Under the pieces are notes generated by a model, which was not told the origin of the DNA, did no database searches, and saw only the letters and a list, made by a program, of their open reading frames with translations. From Glaciecola sp965660815 (GTDB taxonomy: Bacteria; Pseudomonadota; Gammaproteobacteria; Enterobacterales; Alteromonadaceae), in NCBI GenBank assembly GCA_965660815.1, contig CBFIBG010000008.1, forward strand, positions 1-64,000: 64,000 nt of DNA, given 5' to 3'. A program made the translations under genes and the position numbers. Shown here piece by piece: positions 18,047 to 27,175 of the stretch (the first letter of the stretch is position 1; each line of letters opens with the position of its first letter).

Positions 18047-18553
18047 GTGACACCACCTACCATATTAGATATAGAAGCTAGCGGTTTTGGTTCTTCAAGC
18101 TATCCAATAGAAATTGGTGTAGTGAGAGGTGATGGGGAAAAATACGGCCAGCTAATTAAGCCTTTTGATAATTGGACATTCTGGCAAAAGGGCGTTGAGT
18201 CAATACACGGAATAAGCAAAGATTACTTGCTGCTAAATGGAGCAAATGGCGTTCGTATTTGCCTTGAATTAAACGACATGCTGCGCAATGAACAGGTGTT
18301 CAGCGATGGTTGGGTTGTAGATTCTTCATGGTTGACAAAACTCTATGCGCGCTCGGGTATACAAATGGAGTTTACATTAAGTCCTTTGGAGCTCATTTTA
18401 AAAGAAGAGCAAATGAGCGTTTGGCATGAGACCAAAAATATGGTCATGAAACAAATGTGCTTACAAGCTCATCGTGCTATTAACGATGCTTTGATTATTC
18501 AGCGTACGTTTCTAAAAACAAGTCAATTATCTTACATGTCATTTGGCAAATAA
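18047..18553 (+). CDS. DEDDh-type 3'-5' exonuclease-like protein
   Basis: The 168-residue protein shows the exonuclease fold of the DnaQ/RNase T group. The Exo I motif D-I-E-A-S-G-F-G carries the Asp and Glu, followed by P-I-E-I-G. The Exo III motif is H-R-A-I-N-D-A, with catalytic His and Asp. A middle Asp in V-V-D-S-S-W is the probable Exo II residue. I choose GTG 18047 because AAAGG lies five bases upstream; a longer frame from 17966 would add a hydrophobic stretch foreign to the family. It is convergent with the SDR gene, only four bases apart. The substrate is unknown. Confidence 0.8.
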   Translation: MTPPTILDIEASGFGSSSYPIEIGVVRGDGEKYGQLIKPFDNWTFWQKGVESIHGISKDYLLLNGANGVRICLELNDMLRNEQVFSDGWVVDSSWLTKLYARSGIQMEFTLSPLELILKEEQMSVWHETKNMVMKQMCLQAHRAINDALIIQRTFLKTSQLSYMSFGK

Positions 18554-18557
18554 CTCA

Positions 18558-19322
18558 CTACCAAGCGGTTACACCGCCGTCTAGAGCAATAGCTTGGCCA
18601 TTCATATAGGTATTATAAGGTGACATGATCAGCAACATTACGTTGACAATTTCATCTACGGTACTGATGCGTTTCATTGGGCTGCCAAGGCCCAACTTAT
18701 TTTTATCTTCGTCTGTAGATAACCCGTCTATATTCATAATGTTTGTAGGGCTGAAAAATGGGCAAATCGCGTTTGTTCTTATATTGTATCGACCATATTC
18801 AACGGCCGCAGTGCGAGTTAAACCAATAACGGCGTGTTTTGCCGCACTGTAAGCCCCGCCTTTAGGGGCGCCTCCAATTCCTGCTAGGGATGCGACATTT
18901 ACTACGTGCCCGCCGCCTTGTTTCAGCATGGCCGGAACTTGATACTTGATGCCGAAAGCGACGCCTTTTACATTAACGTCAAACTGAGCATCAAAAATAC
19001 TTTCGGTCATTTTATGCAAGGGCCCTTGTGTGTGAGCAATCCCCGCGTTATTGACTGCATGCGTCAATCTTCCAAATGTTTTGATCGTTTTATCTACTAA
19101 AGCCTGACTATCGTGTTCGTCTGCTACATTATGCTCAAAGATGAAAGCGTTCTTTTTATGCTTAAGACTCTCCTTAGTTTTTTCCAAGCCGTTAATATCT
19201 ATATCACTAAGTGCTAAATTACAACCACGGTTATTTAACTCTATGGCGAGCATCTTTCCGAAACCACTGGCAGCGCCAGTAATAATGGCTGTTTGTTGGC
19301 TAAAATCTAGCAATTTATCCAC
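18558..19322 (-). CDS. short-chain dehydrogenase/reductase
   Basis: A 254-residue classical SDR. It has the nucleotide motif T-G-A-A-S-G-F-G (15-22), D-I after strand 2, N-N-A-G at 91-94, and the catalytic S145, Y158 and K162 (Y-S-A-A-K). The residues after strand 2 (L-S-D-I-D) favour NAD over NADP, which is inference. It overlaps the 3' end of the haloalkane-dehalogenase-like gene by eight bases, so the two are translationally coupled. It may oxidise the alcohol that the hydrolase releases. Confidence 0.9.
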   Translation of the reverse strand: MDKLLDFSQQTAIITGAASGFGKMLAIELNNRGCNLALSDIDINGLEKTKESLKHKKNAFIFEHNVADEHDSQALVDKTIKTFGRLTHAVNNAGIAHTQGPLHKMTESIFDAQFDVNVKGVAFGIKYQVPAMLKQGGGHVVNVASLAGIGGAPKGGAYSAAKHAVIGLTRTAAVEYGRYNIRTNAICPFFSPTNIMNIDGLSTDEDKNKLGLGSPMKRISTVDEIVNVMLLIMSPYNTYMNGQAIALDGGVTAW

Positions 19323-20238
19323 GTGTTACTCCATTGAGAAATAAGATGTATTTTTTAGAAAGCACTTCATAGCAATCTTCTTGTAAAAAGTGACCGCCGT
19401 CTTTAATTAACTCGTGTGGTTGGTCTTGGCATCCGATGACCAGTTTTTGAAATATTTTATCACCACCTCTGGTAATAGGGTCAGAGTCACTGAATAAGGT
19501 TAAAAAGGGTTTATCGAATTTAGCTAAAACAGACCAAGCCTGCCTGTTATTTTCAGACTCTGTGTCATCGGGAGTAATCGGGACCAGTAACGGAAACTTT
19601 CTGGCGCCCGCTTTGAGTTTTTCTTCGGGAAAAGGTGCGTTATAGGCATTTACGATTTCAGTAATTAACTCTCGTTGAGTGCCTTTCTGAATAATTGAAG
19701 CAATATCGAAATTATCAGTGTTCTGCGAATAGTGGCGCCAATCGAGAAACGCTTGCGATGGCGCATAATCGCCCGTGGGCAACATTGTATTGGATACCAC
19801 TACGCTGGCAAATAGTTCTGGGTGATTAGCGACCAGTCTAAGACCGAGTAATCCACCCCAATCCTGACAAAACAAATGAATGTTGCTTAACTTTGTTTTG
19901 TCTATAAATCTTGTGAGCCAAGCAATATGATTTGCATAGGTGTATGCATCTTGAGTGTCGTATTTATCCGATTTACCAAACCCGATTAAGTCAGGTGCGA
20001 TGGCTCTATAGTTAGCTTGTTTAACCTCATCAATCATGTGCCTATATAAGTAGCTCCAGCTAGGCTCACCATGCAACATCATTACAATAGGAGCATCTTT
20101 GTCGCCGTAATCCACGTAATGCATAAACACTTCACTGTCATCAAACAATGCGACATCATTTACTTCTACAAAGTTAGGCTGAAAGCTATAACCGGGCAAG
20201 TTTTCAAACAAATTGGGGTGGCTTCGAATAAGGCTCAT
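19315..20238 (-). CDS. haloalkane dehalogenase-like alpha/beta hydrolase
   Basis: The 307-residue protein closely matches subfamily I haloalkane dehalogenases (DhlA type). It has the oxyanion motif H-G-E-P-S-W-S-Y-L-Y-R (from residue 56), the nucleophile D126 followed by the halide-binding W127 (C-Q-D-W-G-G), a cap Trp at W167, an acid near D251/D253, and H283 in G-G-H-F-L-Q-E-D. Such enzymes turn haloalkanes into alcohol and halide. It is the first gene of a two-gene operon with the SDR. A TTGATG/TATAAT promoter lies just upstream. Dehalogenase activity is inferred from these residues. Confidence 0.85.
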   Translation of the reverse strand: MSLIRSHPNLFENLPGYSFQPNFVEVNDVALFDDSEVFMHYVDYGDKDAPIVMMLHGEPSWSYLYRHMIDEVKQANYRAIAPDLIGFGKSDKYDTQDAYTYANHIAWLTRFIDKTKLSNIHLFCQDWGGLLGLRLVANHPELFASVVVSNTMLPTGDYAPSQAFLDWRHYSQNTDNFDIASIIQKGTQRELITEIVNAYNAPFPEEKLKAGARKFPLLVPITPDDTESENNRQAWSVLAKFDKPFLTLFSDSDPITRGGDKIFQKLVIGCQDQPHELIKDGGHFLQEDCYEVLSKKYILFLNGVTRG

Positions 20239-20266
20239 AATTATTTAATGTTAACAATTTGTTTAC

Positions 20267-20296
20267 ATTATAGGTGAGTTTGGTTGGTATCATCAA
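20267..20296 (-). promoter_or_regulatory. sigma-70-like promoter for the dehalogenase-SDR operon
   Basis: On the minus strand, TTGATG (20291-20296) and a perfect TATAAT (20267-20272) are 18 bases apart. The start codon follows about 30 bases further on. Confidence 0.55.
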
Positions 20297-20400
20297 TCAT
20301 CTTCATGAATAAATGATTATTAACGCCTCTTTTTTTCACAATTTTGACATTTAAATATCAAAAAACCTTTCTTTGAATCAACTGTCGTGCTTAATTTGTA

Positions 20401-20416
20401 ATGTGGTAATCCACAT
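20401..20416. promoter_or_regulatory. palindromic operator candidate
   Basis: ATGTGG-TAAT-CCACAT forms perfect 6-bp inverted arms between two divergent catabolic operons. It does not match the FadR or PsrA patterns I know. A dimeric regulator site is plausible. Confidence 0.4.
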
Positions 20417-20641
20417 CATTAATTAAAAATACATATAAATCAATGTACTAAAATAGATTGTATTATTTAAATATCTTTGCTTTTGTTTGTATAAATAAAG
20501 CTGATAAAAGATCCCCTTTAACCATCAAAAATTTTTATATGCCAATATAACATCAAAAAATTAGAGCCTTGCCACAAGTTGCTTTAACATTTTTACAACA
20601 GATAAGTTAGAACTAATAACAACATAGTTGGGAGCATTAGG

Positions 20642-22738
20642 GTGACAATTATTAATCAATATATTACTAATAAAGTGTGCGTAATTAGTATGGCCAACAA
20701 GCCAGTAAACGCTTTATCCAAAGCCGTACGTGTCGGTTTAATCGAGATATTGAAAGGCGCCCAACAGAATAATGACGTTGATTCAATCGTGATCACCAGC
20801 GAACTGACCCTGTTTAGTGCAGGAGCCGATATTAGTGAGTTTTCAGGTGGCGATTTGTCACCCATGCTACCAGAAGTATTAGATACTATTGAAAAAAGCT
20901 TAAAACCCGTGGTGGCTGCCGTAAATGGTAACGCGTTTGGCGGCGGACTTGAATTGGCATTAGCCTGTCATCATAGAGTGACCCATGCAAAGAATAAAGT
21001 CGGGCTCCCAGAAGTACATCTTGGAATTCTTCCAGGAGCAGGAGGCACCCAACGACTCCCGAGGCTGATACCATTGCCGGACGCATTAAATATGATAGTG
21101 TCAGGTACGCCTGCCAAAGTGTCAGATATTTCATCGCTGTTCAGTGCGATCACAGACCCTGAAAACGTGCTTGAAGAAGCAATATCGCTTGCTCGAAATG
21201 TAGCAGGTAAGAGCATCCCAAGAGCGTGCGATGTTATTTTAGAAAGTAGCCCGATTAACGATTCAATTTTTGAACAAACACAGGCCACAGCTGACGTCAA
21301 GTTACGAGGTTTTTTTGCACCCAGTCAATGCATTGCTGCAGTAAAAGCTGCCTTTGACTTACCATTTGAAGAAGGTTTGAAAAGAGAAGGAGAATTATTC
21401 ATGCAGTGCATGAATACTCCTCAAGCGCGAGCGCAACAACACTTTTTCTTTGCAGAGCGAGCGGCCGCCTCATTGCCGGATATCGACAACAATGTGAAGC
21501 CAAGACCTGTGAACAAAGTTGGCATTATCGGTGCTGGCACTATGGGGGGAGGTATCGCTATGAACTTTGTAAATTCAGGTATACCCGTTGTTATTTTAGA
21601 GGTCAATCAAGCGAACCTTGATAAAGGGCTTGGGGTGATCCGGAAAAATTATGAAAATTCAGCGAAGAAAGGCAAATTAACGCAAGCTCAAGTTGAGCAA
21701 AGGATGAGCCTTTTTACAACAACGACTCAGTACGAAGCACTATCTGATGTCGACTTAGTAATTGAAGCTGTATTCGAAAAAATGTCTGTCAAAAAAGACG
21801 TATTTAGGGCGCTTGACAGAGTGTGTAAACCTGGCGCTATTTTAGCCAGTAACACATCTACCTTAGACCTGGACGAAATTGCACAGGCCACTAGTCGGCC
21901 ACAAGACGTCATAGGGTTACACTTCTTTTCTCCAGCAAATGTGATGAAACTGCTTGAGATAGTAAAAGGTAGAAAGACTCAAAATGATGTAATAAAAACT
22001 GCGATGGCGTTGGCAAAAACGATTAAAAAGGTAGGTGTTTTAGTCGGTGTTTGCTTCGGTTTCGTGGGCAATAGAATGATTGAAGTGTACGCTCGAGAGG
22101 CGAATCGATTGATGCTAGAAGGCGCTTCTCCGGAACAAGTAGACTCGGTAATCACAAAATTTGGTTTTCCCATGGGCCCATTCACCATGGGAGATATGGC
22201 TGGACTGGATATAGGGTATTTTGTGAGGCAGTCGCGTCGAGAACACATAAAACACGACCCTTCATATTGTGTGGTGGCTGACCAATTAGTGGAAGCTGGT
22301 CGTGTGGGTCTAAAAGCGGGTAAGGGAGTTTACCTGTATGAGGCAGGAAAGCGCGCGCCTATTTTTGATCCTGAAGTCGTGGAAATAGCCAAACAAAAAG
22401 CCAGCGAACTCAATATTCCTCAGCGCGAAATTAGTGAACAAGAAATTCTCGAACGATGCATCTTTCCACTTATCAATGAAGGCGCCAACATTTTAATGGA
22501 AGGTATTGCTCAACGCTCTAGCGATATTGACGTTATTTATGTCTATGGCTATGGATTCCCCGTTTACCGAGGAGGACCTATGAAATATGCCGATGAAATA
22601 GGATTGGAGACCATTTTGGAACGCATTAAATATTATCAAACAAGTTTAGGGGAGTATGGGAAACAGTGGTTTGAGCCTTCGCCTTTACTCGAGAAATTAG
22701 TTAACAAACAACAAACATTCACCCGTTTTACTCAATAA
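20642..22738 (+). CDS. bifunctional enoyl-CoA hydratase/3-hydroxyacyl-CoA dehydrogenase (FadJ/peroxisomal type)
   Basis: The 698-residue protein joins an enoyl-CoA hydratase domain (residues 1-190) to a 3-hydroxyacyl-CoA dehydrogenase (about 290-680). The hydratase catalytic glutamates are E104 (F-G-G-G-L-E) and E124 (L-P-E-V-H-L-G), with A-G-A-D-I as oxyanion loop. The dehydrogenase has G-I-I-G-A-G-T-M-G-G-G-I and the catalytic-region H-F-F-S-P. It is more like the peroxisomal multifunctional enzyme than E. coli FadB. The start is GTG, with GGGAG seven bases upstream. It performs two central steps of beta-oxidation and is cotranscribed with the next acyl-CoA dehydrogenase gene. Confidence 0.93.
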   Translation: MTIINQYITNKVCVISMANKPVNALSKAVRVGLIEILKGAQQNNDVDSIVITSELTLFSAGADISEFSGGDLSPMLPEVLDTIEKSLKPVVAAVNGNAFGGGLELALACHHRVTHAKNKVGLPEVHLGILPGAGGTQRLPRLIPLPDALNMIVSGTPAKVSDISSLFSAITDPENVLEEAISLARNVAGKSIPRACDVILESSPINDSIFEQTQATADVKLRGFFAPSQCIAAVKAAFDLPFEEGLKREGELFMQCMNTPQARAQQHFFFAERAAASLPDIDNNVKPRPVNKVGIIGAGTMGGGIAMNFVNSGIPVVILEVNQANLDKGLGVIRKNYENSAKKGKLTQAQVEQRMSLFTTTTQYEALSDVDLVIEAVFEKMSVKKDVFRALDRVCKPGAILASNTSTLDLDEIAQATSRPQDVIGLHFFSPANVMKLLEIVKGRKTQNDVIKTAMALAKTIKKVGVLVGVCFGFVGNRMIEVYAREANRLMLEGASPEQVDSVITKFGFPMGPFTMGDMAGLDIGYFVRQSRREHIKHDPSYCVVADQLVEAGRVGLKAGKGVYLYEAGKRAPIFDPEVVEIAKQKASELNIPQREISEQEILERCIFPLINEGANILMEGIAQRSSDIDVIYVYGYGFPVYRGGPMKYADEIGLETILERIKYYQTSLGEYGKQWFEPSPLLEKLVNKQQTFTRFTQ

Positions 22739-22766
22739 AGAGAACGCACAGATTTAGGTTATAAAA

Positions 22767-24566
22767 ATGCAGAATTTTAAAGCACCAGAACGCGATACAT
22801 TATTTGTCACTCATGAATTATTTGACATACAAAGCCATTATCAAAAGTTAGGGTTCGATGACGTCAATGAAGATTTAGTAAGAGCTATCTATACTGAGGC
22901 AGGCAAATTTGCTGAAAATATCCTTGCCCCAATTAATGCAATAGGGGACCAGCAAGGGTGTAAAATTGACAATGGTATGGTGACCACGCCAGACGGTTTT
23001 AAAGAAGCTTATGCACAGTATGTCGAGGGTGGATGGCCGTCTATGGCTCAGCCAGAAGAATTTGATGGTCAGGGCTTGCCTTATTCTTTAGCTACCTCTT
23101 TAGCTGAATGGTTTTCTGGGGCCAATCACTCATGGGCTATGTACCCAGGATTAAGTCAAGGCTGTATGGAAACGTTAAAGAGCCACGGCACAAAAGAGCA
23201 ACAGGACATGTTCTTAAGAAAACTAATAGAGGGGGTATGGACAGGAACAATGTGTCTGACGGAACCACATTGCGGGTCCGACTTGGGCATGCTTAAGTGT
23301 AAAGCTACCCCTAACCCTGATGGAACCTATTCTTTGACGGGCACAAAAATATTTATCTCAGCCGGCGAACATGACTTATCTGAAAATATTATTCATATAG
23401 TACTAGCTCGATTGCCCGATGCACCAAAAGGCACCAAAGGCATTTCTTTGTTCATCGTGCCTAAGTATAACCTGGACGACAATGGTGAAATAGGAGAGCG
23501 AAACACAGTTAAATGCGGTTCAATCGAACACAAGATGGGCATTAAAGGCAGCGCGACGTGCGTGATGAATTTCGATGGGGCCAAAGCGCATTTGATAGGA
23601 CAACCCAATCGCGGCTTAAACTGCATGTTTACCTTTATGAATATTGCTCGAATTGGAACAGGCGTAGAAGGTTTATCTGCCTGCGAGGCGTCTTTTCAAG
23701 GGGCGTTAGCTTATGCTCAAGACAGAGTGCAGTTTCGCTCGATGACTGGCATTAAGAACCCAGAAGGTCAAGCTGATCCCATCATTGTTCACCCAGACGT
23801 TCGCCGCATGTTACTGACTCAGAAGTCTTTAGCTGAGGGGAACAGGGCGTTGGCCAATTATTGTATGAAACTGGTGGATGTGACCAGCTACTCAAAAGAT
23901 GAAACAGAAATCAAACTGGCCGAATCGAAACTGGCTCTGCTCACGCCCATTGTGAAAGCATTTCTCACTGAAACGGCGCAAGAAGCAACTAGCTATGGGA
24001 TGCAGGTATACGGTGGTCATGGTTATATTGCAGAATGGGGAATGGAGCAACTGGCTAGAGACACACGAATTTGCACGATGTACGAAGGGACCACAGGTAT
24101 TCAAGCCATAGATCTGCTGGCAAGAAAAATCATGGGTTCTAACGGCGAACTGTTAAATGTGTTTACCGATGAAATCAAGCAGTACTGTTCAAGTGTGCGC
24201 GAGATGAGTCAGTTCAACGCTTGGACCAATGCAATAGATAGTCATGTGGATGAATGGTTGCAACTCACCAAAGATATCGGCTTATCAGCCTCAAAAGATC
24301 CCTATGAATTGGGGGCAGCGTCGGTTGACTATTTAATGTATGCCGGTTATATCACGGTCGGGTATTTCTGGCTCAAAATGGCCGTTGTGGCTCAGCAAAA
24401 GTTGGATACGGGCACAACAGAAGAGGATTTTTATCAGGCCAAAATTCATACCGCAAAATTCTATTTTGACCGCATGTTAACTCGCACGCGCTCTTTAGTG
24501 TCTACCATGGCATCCGGTGCTGACAACTTAATGGCCATGGATGCTAGATTGTTTAAAGTAGGGTAG
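22767..24566 (+). CDS. acyl-CoA dehydrogenase, long type with C-terminal extension
   Basis: The 599-residue flavoprotein has the acyl-CoA dehydrogenase core plus the extra C-terminal helical domain seen in the long FadE-like branch. The middle domain has C-L-T-E-P-H-C-G-S-D-L-G, and the catalytic base is E440 in M-Y-E-G-T-T-G-I-Q, followed by the I-D-L-L-A-R-K motif. It introduces the 2,3 double bond of acyl-CoA. It lies 28 bases after the FadJ-type gene in the same operon. No thiolase gene follows, so that step must be encoded elsewhere. Confidence 0.93.
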   Translation: MQNFKAPERDTLFVTHELFDIQSHYQKLGFDDVNEDLVRAIYTEAGKFAENILAPINAIGDQQGCKIDNGMVTTPDGFKEAYAQYVEGGWPSMAQPEEFDGQGLPYSLATSLAEWFSGANHSWAMYPGLSQGCMETLKSHGTKEQQDMFLRKLIEGVWTGTMCLTEPHCGSDLGMLKCKATPNPDGTYSLTGTKIFISAGEHDLSENIIHIVLARLPDAPKGTKGISLFIVPKYNLDDNGEIGERNTVKCGSIEHKMGIKGSATCVMNFDGAKAHLIGQPNRGLNCMFTFMNIARIGTGVEGLSACEASFQGALAYAQDRVQFRSMTGIKNPEGQADPIIVHPDVRRMLLTQKSLAEGNRALANYCMKLVDVTSYSKDETEIKLAESKLALLTPIVKAFLTETAQEATSYGMQVYGGHGYIAEWGMEQLARDTRICTMYEGTTGIQAIDLLARKIMGSNGELLNVFTDEIKQYCSSVREMSQFNAWTNAIDSHVDEWLQLTKDIGLSASKDPYELGAASVDYLMYAGYITVGYFWLKMAVVAQQKLDTGTTEEDFYQAKIHTAKFYFDRMLTRTRSLVSTMASGADNLMAMDARLFKVG

Positions 24567-24682
24567 TAGACTTATTGCGAAGGACAAACTTATGAAGCGT
24601 GTTCTTCGCATTTCTATTGTCGTAATTTAGTGAATTTGGATTCTAAGTTAAGCATTTAGTTACAATTACCGGCTGGTCTTAT

Positions 24683-25567
24683 ATGCAACATTCAATCATT
24701 CAACAAGAATCGGTTACTCTGTCTACGACAACGATCCAATACTTACACAATTATTCTGATGATAACCAGGCCAAACCTTTTATGCTCATGTTGCATGGGT
24801 TCCCCGAAAACAGCTGGAGTTACTCGTATTATTTGTCTAGTTTGTATACTGAATATCGAGTGATTGCGCCAGATCTGCCCGGGTATAATTTAAGTCCAGG
24901 ATTTAGCACAGTAAGTGATTATAACATTGAAAATTTGATGGTATGTTTGGATGAATTTATAGAGGCGATTTGCCAAGATAATAAAGTGTATTTAGTGGGA
25001 CATGATTGGGGCGGAGCCATTGCTTGGCCATTCGCGGCTTTTTATCAACACCGAATTCACAAGCTGGTAATTTTAAACTCAGCTCATCCGTCAGCGTTTA
25101 CCAGAGAAATGGCACAGAATGAAAAACAGCAAAAACGTTCTGATTATATTACCGATTTGATTTCAGACGGTGCGTACGATTGGGTAAAAGCCGACGATTT
25201 TTATCGGTTGAAAAGGCTTTATGGCGGTTTATTTGAGACCTTTGATGTTGAATACCGCAAACAACTTTTAGCTCAATGGCAACATAAAACGAGTATGGAC
25301 AATGCCTTTGCTTATTACAAGAACATGCCAAACTTGATAACGAAACGCGTCGAAGGAAACGCTGATATTAAAATACCCAATATACGGGTCGACTTACCAA
25401 CGCTTGTGTTGTGGGGAGTGAAAGACACTGCGTTTGTTCCCCAAGTATTAAACAACCTCGAGCAATGGGTAAAAGATCTTACTTTGGTTGAATATCAGCA
25501 AGCAGATCATTGGCTTCACCTTCAACAACCCGAAGCAGTTTTGAAAAAGATAAGGAATTATTGTTAA
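24683..25567 (+). CDS. epoxide hydrolase/dehalogenase-like alpha/beta hydrolase
   Basis: The 294-residue protein has H-G-F-P-E (38-42), the nucleophile D108 in G-H-D-W-G-G, an acid in V-K-D-T-A-F-V, and the late catalytic His in A-D-H-W-L-H. An Asp nucleophile with H-G-F-P-E indicates the epoxide hydrolase / fluoroacetate dehalogenase group rather than an esterase. Conserved cap tyrosines of epoxide hydrolases are likely, but I did not assign them. It is on the same strand as the beta-oxidation pair, 116 bases downstream. The substrate cannot be fixed from sequence. Confidence 0.85.
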   Translation: MQHSIIQQESVTLSTTTIQYLHNYSDDNQAKPFMLMLHGFPENSWSYSYYLSSLYTEYRVIAPDLPGYNLSPGFSTVSDYNIENLMVCLDEFIEAICQDNKVYLVGHDWGGAIAWPFAAFYQHRIHKLVILNSAHPSAFTREMAQNEKQQKRSDYITDLISDGAYDWVKADDFYRLKRLYGGLFETFDVEYRKQLLAQWQHKTSMDNAFAYYKNMPNLITKRVEGNADIKIPNIRVDLPTLVLWGVKDTAFVPQVLNNLEQWVKDLTLVEYQQADHWLHLQQPEAVLKKIRNYC

Positions 25568-25601
25568 ACAGTTGCACAGGCCGAAAGATAACCTGTGCAC
25601 A

Positions 25602-25623
25602 TTAAAACACTGGCTGTGTTTTG
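25602..25623. terminator. bidirectional terminator
   Basis: AAAACAC (25604-25610) pairs with GTGTTTT (25616-25622) around a five-base loop between convergent genes. A stronger GC hairpin without a T-run, GCACAGG with CCTGTGC, precedes it at 25574-25598. Confidence 0.7.
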
Positions 25624-26022
25624 TTATAGTCGGTCTTTAACTACTTCAGCGATAGGTGAGTGACTATAGCCATTTGCGTCAATCCAGCTTGCCAATGCAA
25701 TGCCGTCTTTTTCAGGCTCGCGTAATTTAGTTTTTGGTAAGCGTTTTACTAACAGTTCACCAGCATCAATTGCATCATTCAAAATGGCGGTTCTGATCAG
25801 GCTGTTACCTCCGCAAGTAATTCCTTCATAATAATCGTCTAGTCGCACTCTAAAATCGTTCTTGACGCTTTTAATTTTTTTACGCAGCTCAGACTTATCA
25901 TTTGCAATCACAATATTGCAAATGTTAGCGAGCGCATCTTCTATTGATGCACTGGCAAAGTTTGATTGAAACATAAGACTTGACGCCAGCGCACTTAAAC
26001 AAAAAAACTTCTTAACATTCAT
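25624..26022 (-). CDS. DUF3718 exported protein
   Basis: The 132-residue protein has a clear Sec signal (N-V-K-K then a hydrophobic stretch ending in A-S-A, cleavage near residue 25). The mature domain carries the two conserved cysteines of DUF3718, one in N-I-C-N and one in Y-Y-E-G-I-T-C-G-G-N-S-L. This family is found in Alteromonadales and its function is unknown. I place the start at 26022, where GAGG lies six bases upstream; an in-frame ATG at 26034 is possible. Location is periplasmic by inference. Confidence 0.8.
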   Translation of the reverse strand: MNVKKFFCLSALASSLMFQSNFASASIEDALANICNIVIANDKSELRKKIKSVKNDFRVRLDDYYEGITCGGNSLIRTAILNDAIDAGELLVKRLPKTKLREPEKDGIALASWIDANGYSHSPIAEVVKDRL

Positions 26023-26147
26023 GGTAGACCTCATACTAAGGGGGTAAGTTACACACAACTTAGAGTCTAAAGTTGTCACCGCTTTGCACAATAGGGTCGT
26101 CCATATATTGGTATGTCAACATATAACGTTTATCTATAACCGACTAA

Positions 26148-27053
26148 TTAATCAGGGTTATATGCCTTTGCAACCTCTGCTATCTGCTCACGCATCCACC
26201 TATGAGCACTGTCGTGATCGGCACTTACATGCCAATATAAAAAATACTCTATTGGCGGTATGTCGAATGGTATCTCGTACATAGCTAGGTCGTAGTGTTT
26301 GGCTAGATGATAGGGGATACAAGCAATAAGATCGGTTTTTGCTAATGCACTGGGCACAGTTAAAAAATGTTGTCCACGCATCACAATCTGACGTTTTTTA
26401 CCTAACTTATCTAAAGCCACATCGATTGGACCCGCGCCCGATTTGCGGTTAGACACATTGATATGGCCTAAGGTTAAAAAGTTGTCCAGTGTTAATTCAT
26501 TTTTTATGTGTGGATGATTTTTCCGTGCCATTGCAACAAATCTATCGGTGGCGATCAGTTGTTTTTTTAAATGAATATCAGTAAACGTAGAGGCGTCGGC
26601 GTAAAAGTCTAAATTGCCACTTGCCATCGATGATACCACCTGTCCTTTTGCTATTTCATAATTGGTCAAAGTAATGTTTGGCGCTAAACTTTGAAGCCGA
26701 GACATAAGCCTTGGCATGATACTTACTTCTAGCAAGTCTCTGCTGGCGAAGTTGAACGATTTGGCTGAAATGGCGGGTTCAAATACATGGCTTTGTTGCA
26801 CAGATTTTCTCAGTAACTCCAGAGCTTCTCTTGCCGGCACTATGATATTTTGAGCGACGGGAGTTGGCGTCATGGAATGCCCAGTTCTGACGAACAAGGG
26901 GTCATTTAACATATCTCGCAACCTTGCTAATGAGTTACTCACGGCCGGTTGCGTGATACACAACACATCGGCTGCTTTCGTCAAACTGCCAGCAGTATAA
27001 ATTGCATCGAACACAGCAAACAAATTCAAATCAATACGATGTAAGTTCATCAA
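26148..27053 (-). CDS. LysR-family transcriptional regulator
   Basis: The 301-residue regulator has an N-terminal winged helix (L-T-K-A-A-D-V-L-C-I-T-Q-P-A-V-S-N-S-L) and a substrate-binding-like domain. The H-R-I-D-L-N-L-F opening resembles the NodD/PcpR/LeuO branch. It is divergent from the MaoC-like gene and may control it, and perhaps the TonB receptor beyond. Start could be either of two adjacent ATGs. The effector is unknown. Confidence 0.9.
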   Translation of the reverse strand: MMNLHRIDLNLFAVFDAIYTAGSLTKAADVLCITQPAVSNSLARLRDMLNDPLFVRTGHSMTPTPVAQNIIVPAREALELLRKSVQQSHVFEPAISAKSFNFASRDLLEVSIMPRLMSRLQSLAPNITLTNYEIAKGQVVSSMASGNLDFYADASTFTDIHLKKQLIATDRFVAMARKNHPHIKNELTLDNFLTLGHINVSNRKSGAGPIDVALDKLGKKRQIVMRGQHFLTVPSALAKTDLIACIPYHLAKHYDLAMYEIPFDIPPIEYFLYWHVSADHDSAHRWMREQIAEVAKAYNPD

Positions 27054-27175
27054 AAACGATCCTAAACATTTAACAAAAGTATATTAATATTATTTTAACA
27101 TTTTAGTGACATTTAAGTATAAATCAAACTAATAGTGTTGTTTAGTATTAATTAATAAAATTTATAGGTATTTGC

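Larger units (their letters stand above)
20239..20641. other. divergent control region (400 bases)
   Basis: An AT-rich intergenic stretch between the dehalogenase-like gene (minus) and the FadJ-type gene (plus). It holds the minus-strand promoter at 20267-20296 and a palindrome at 20401-20416. No small gene was seen. Confidence 0.6.
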
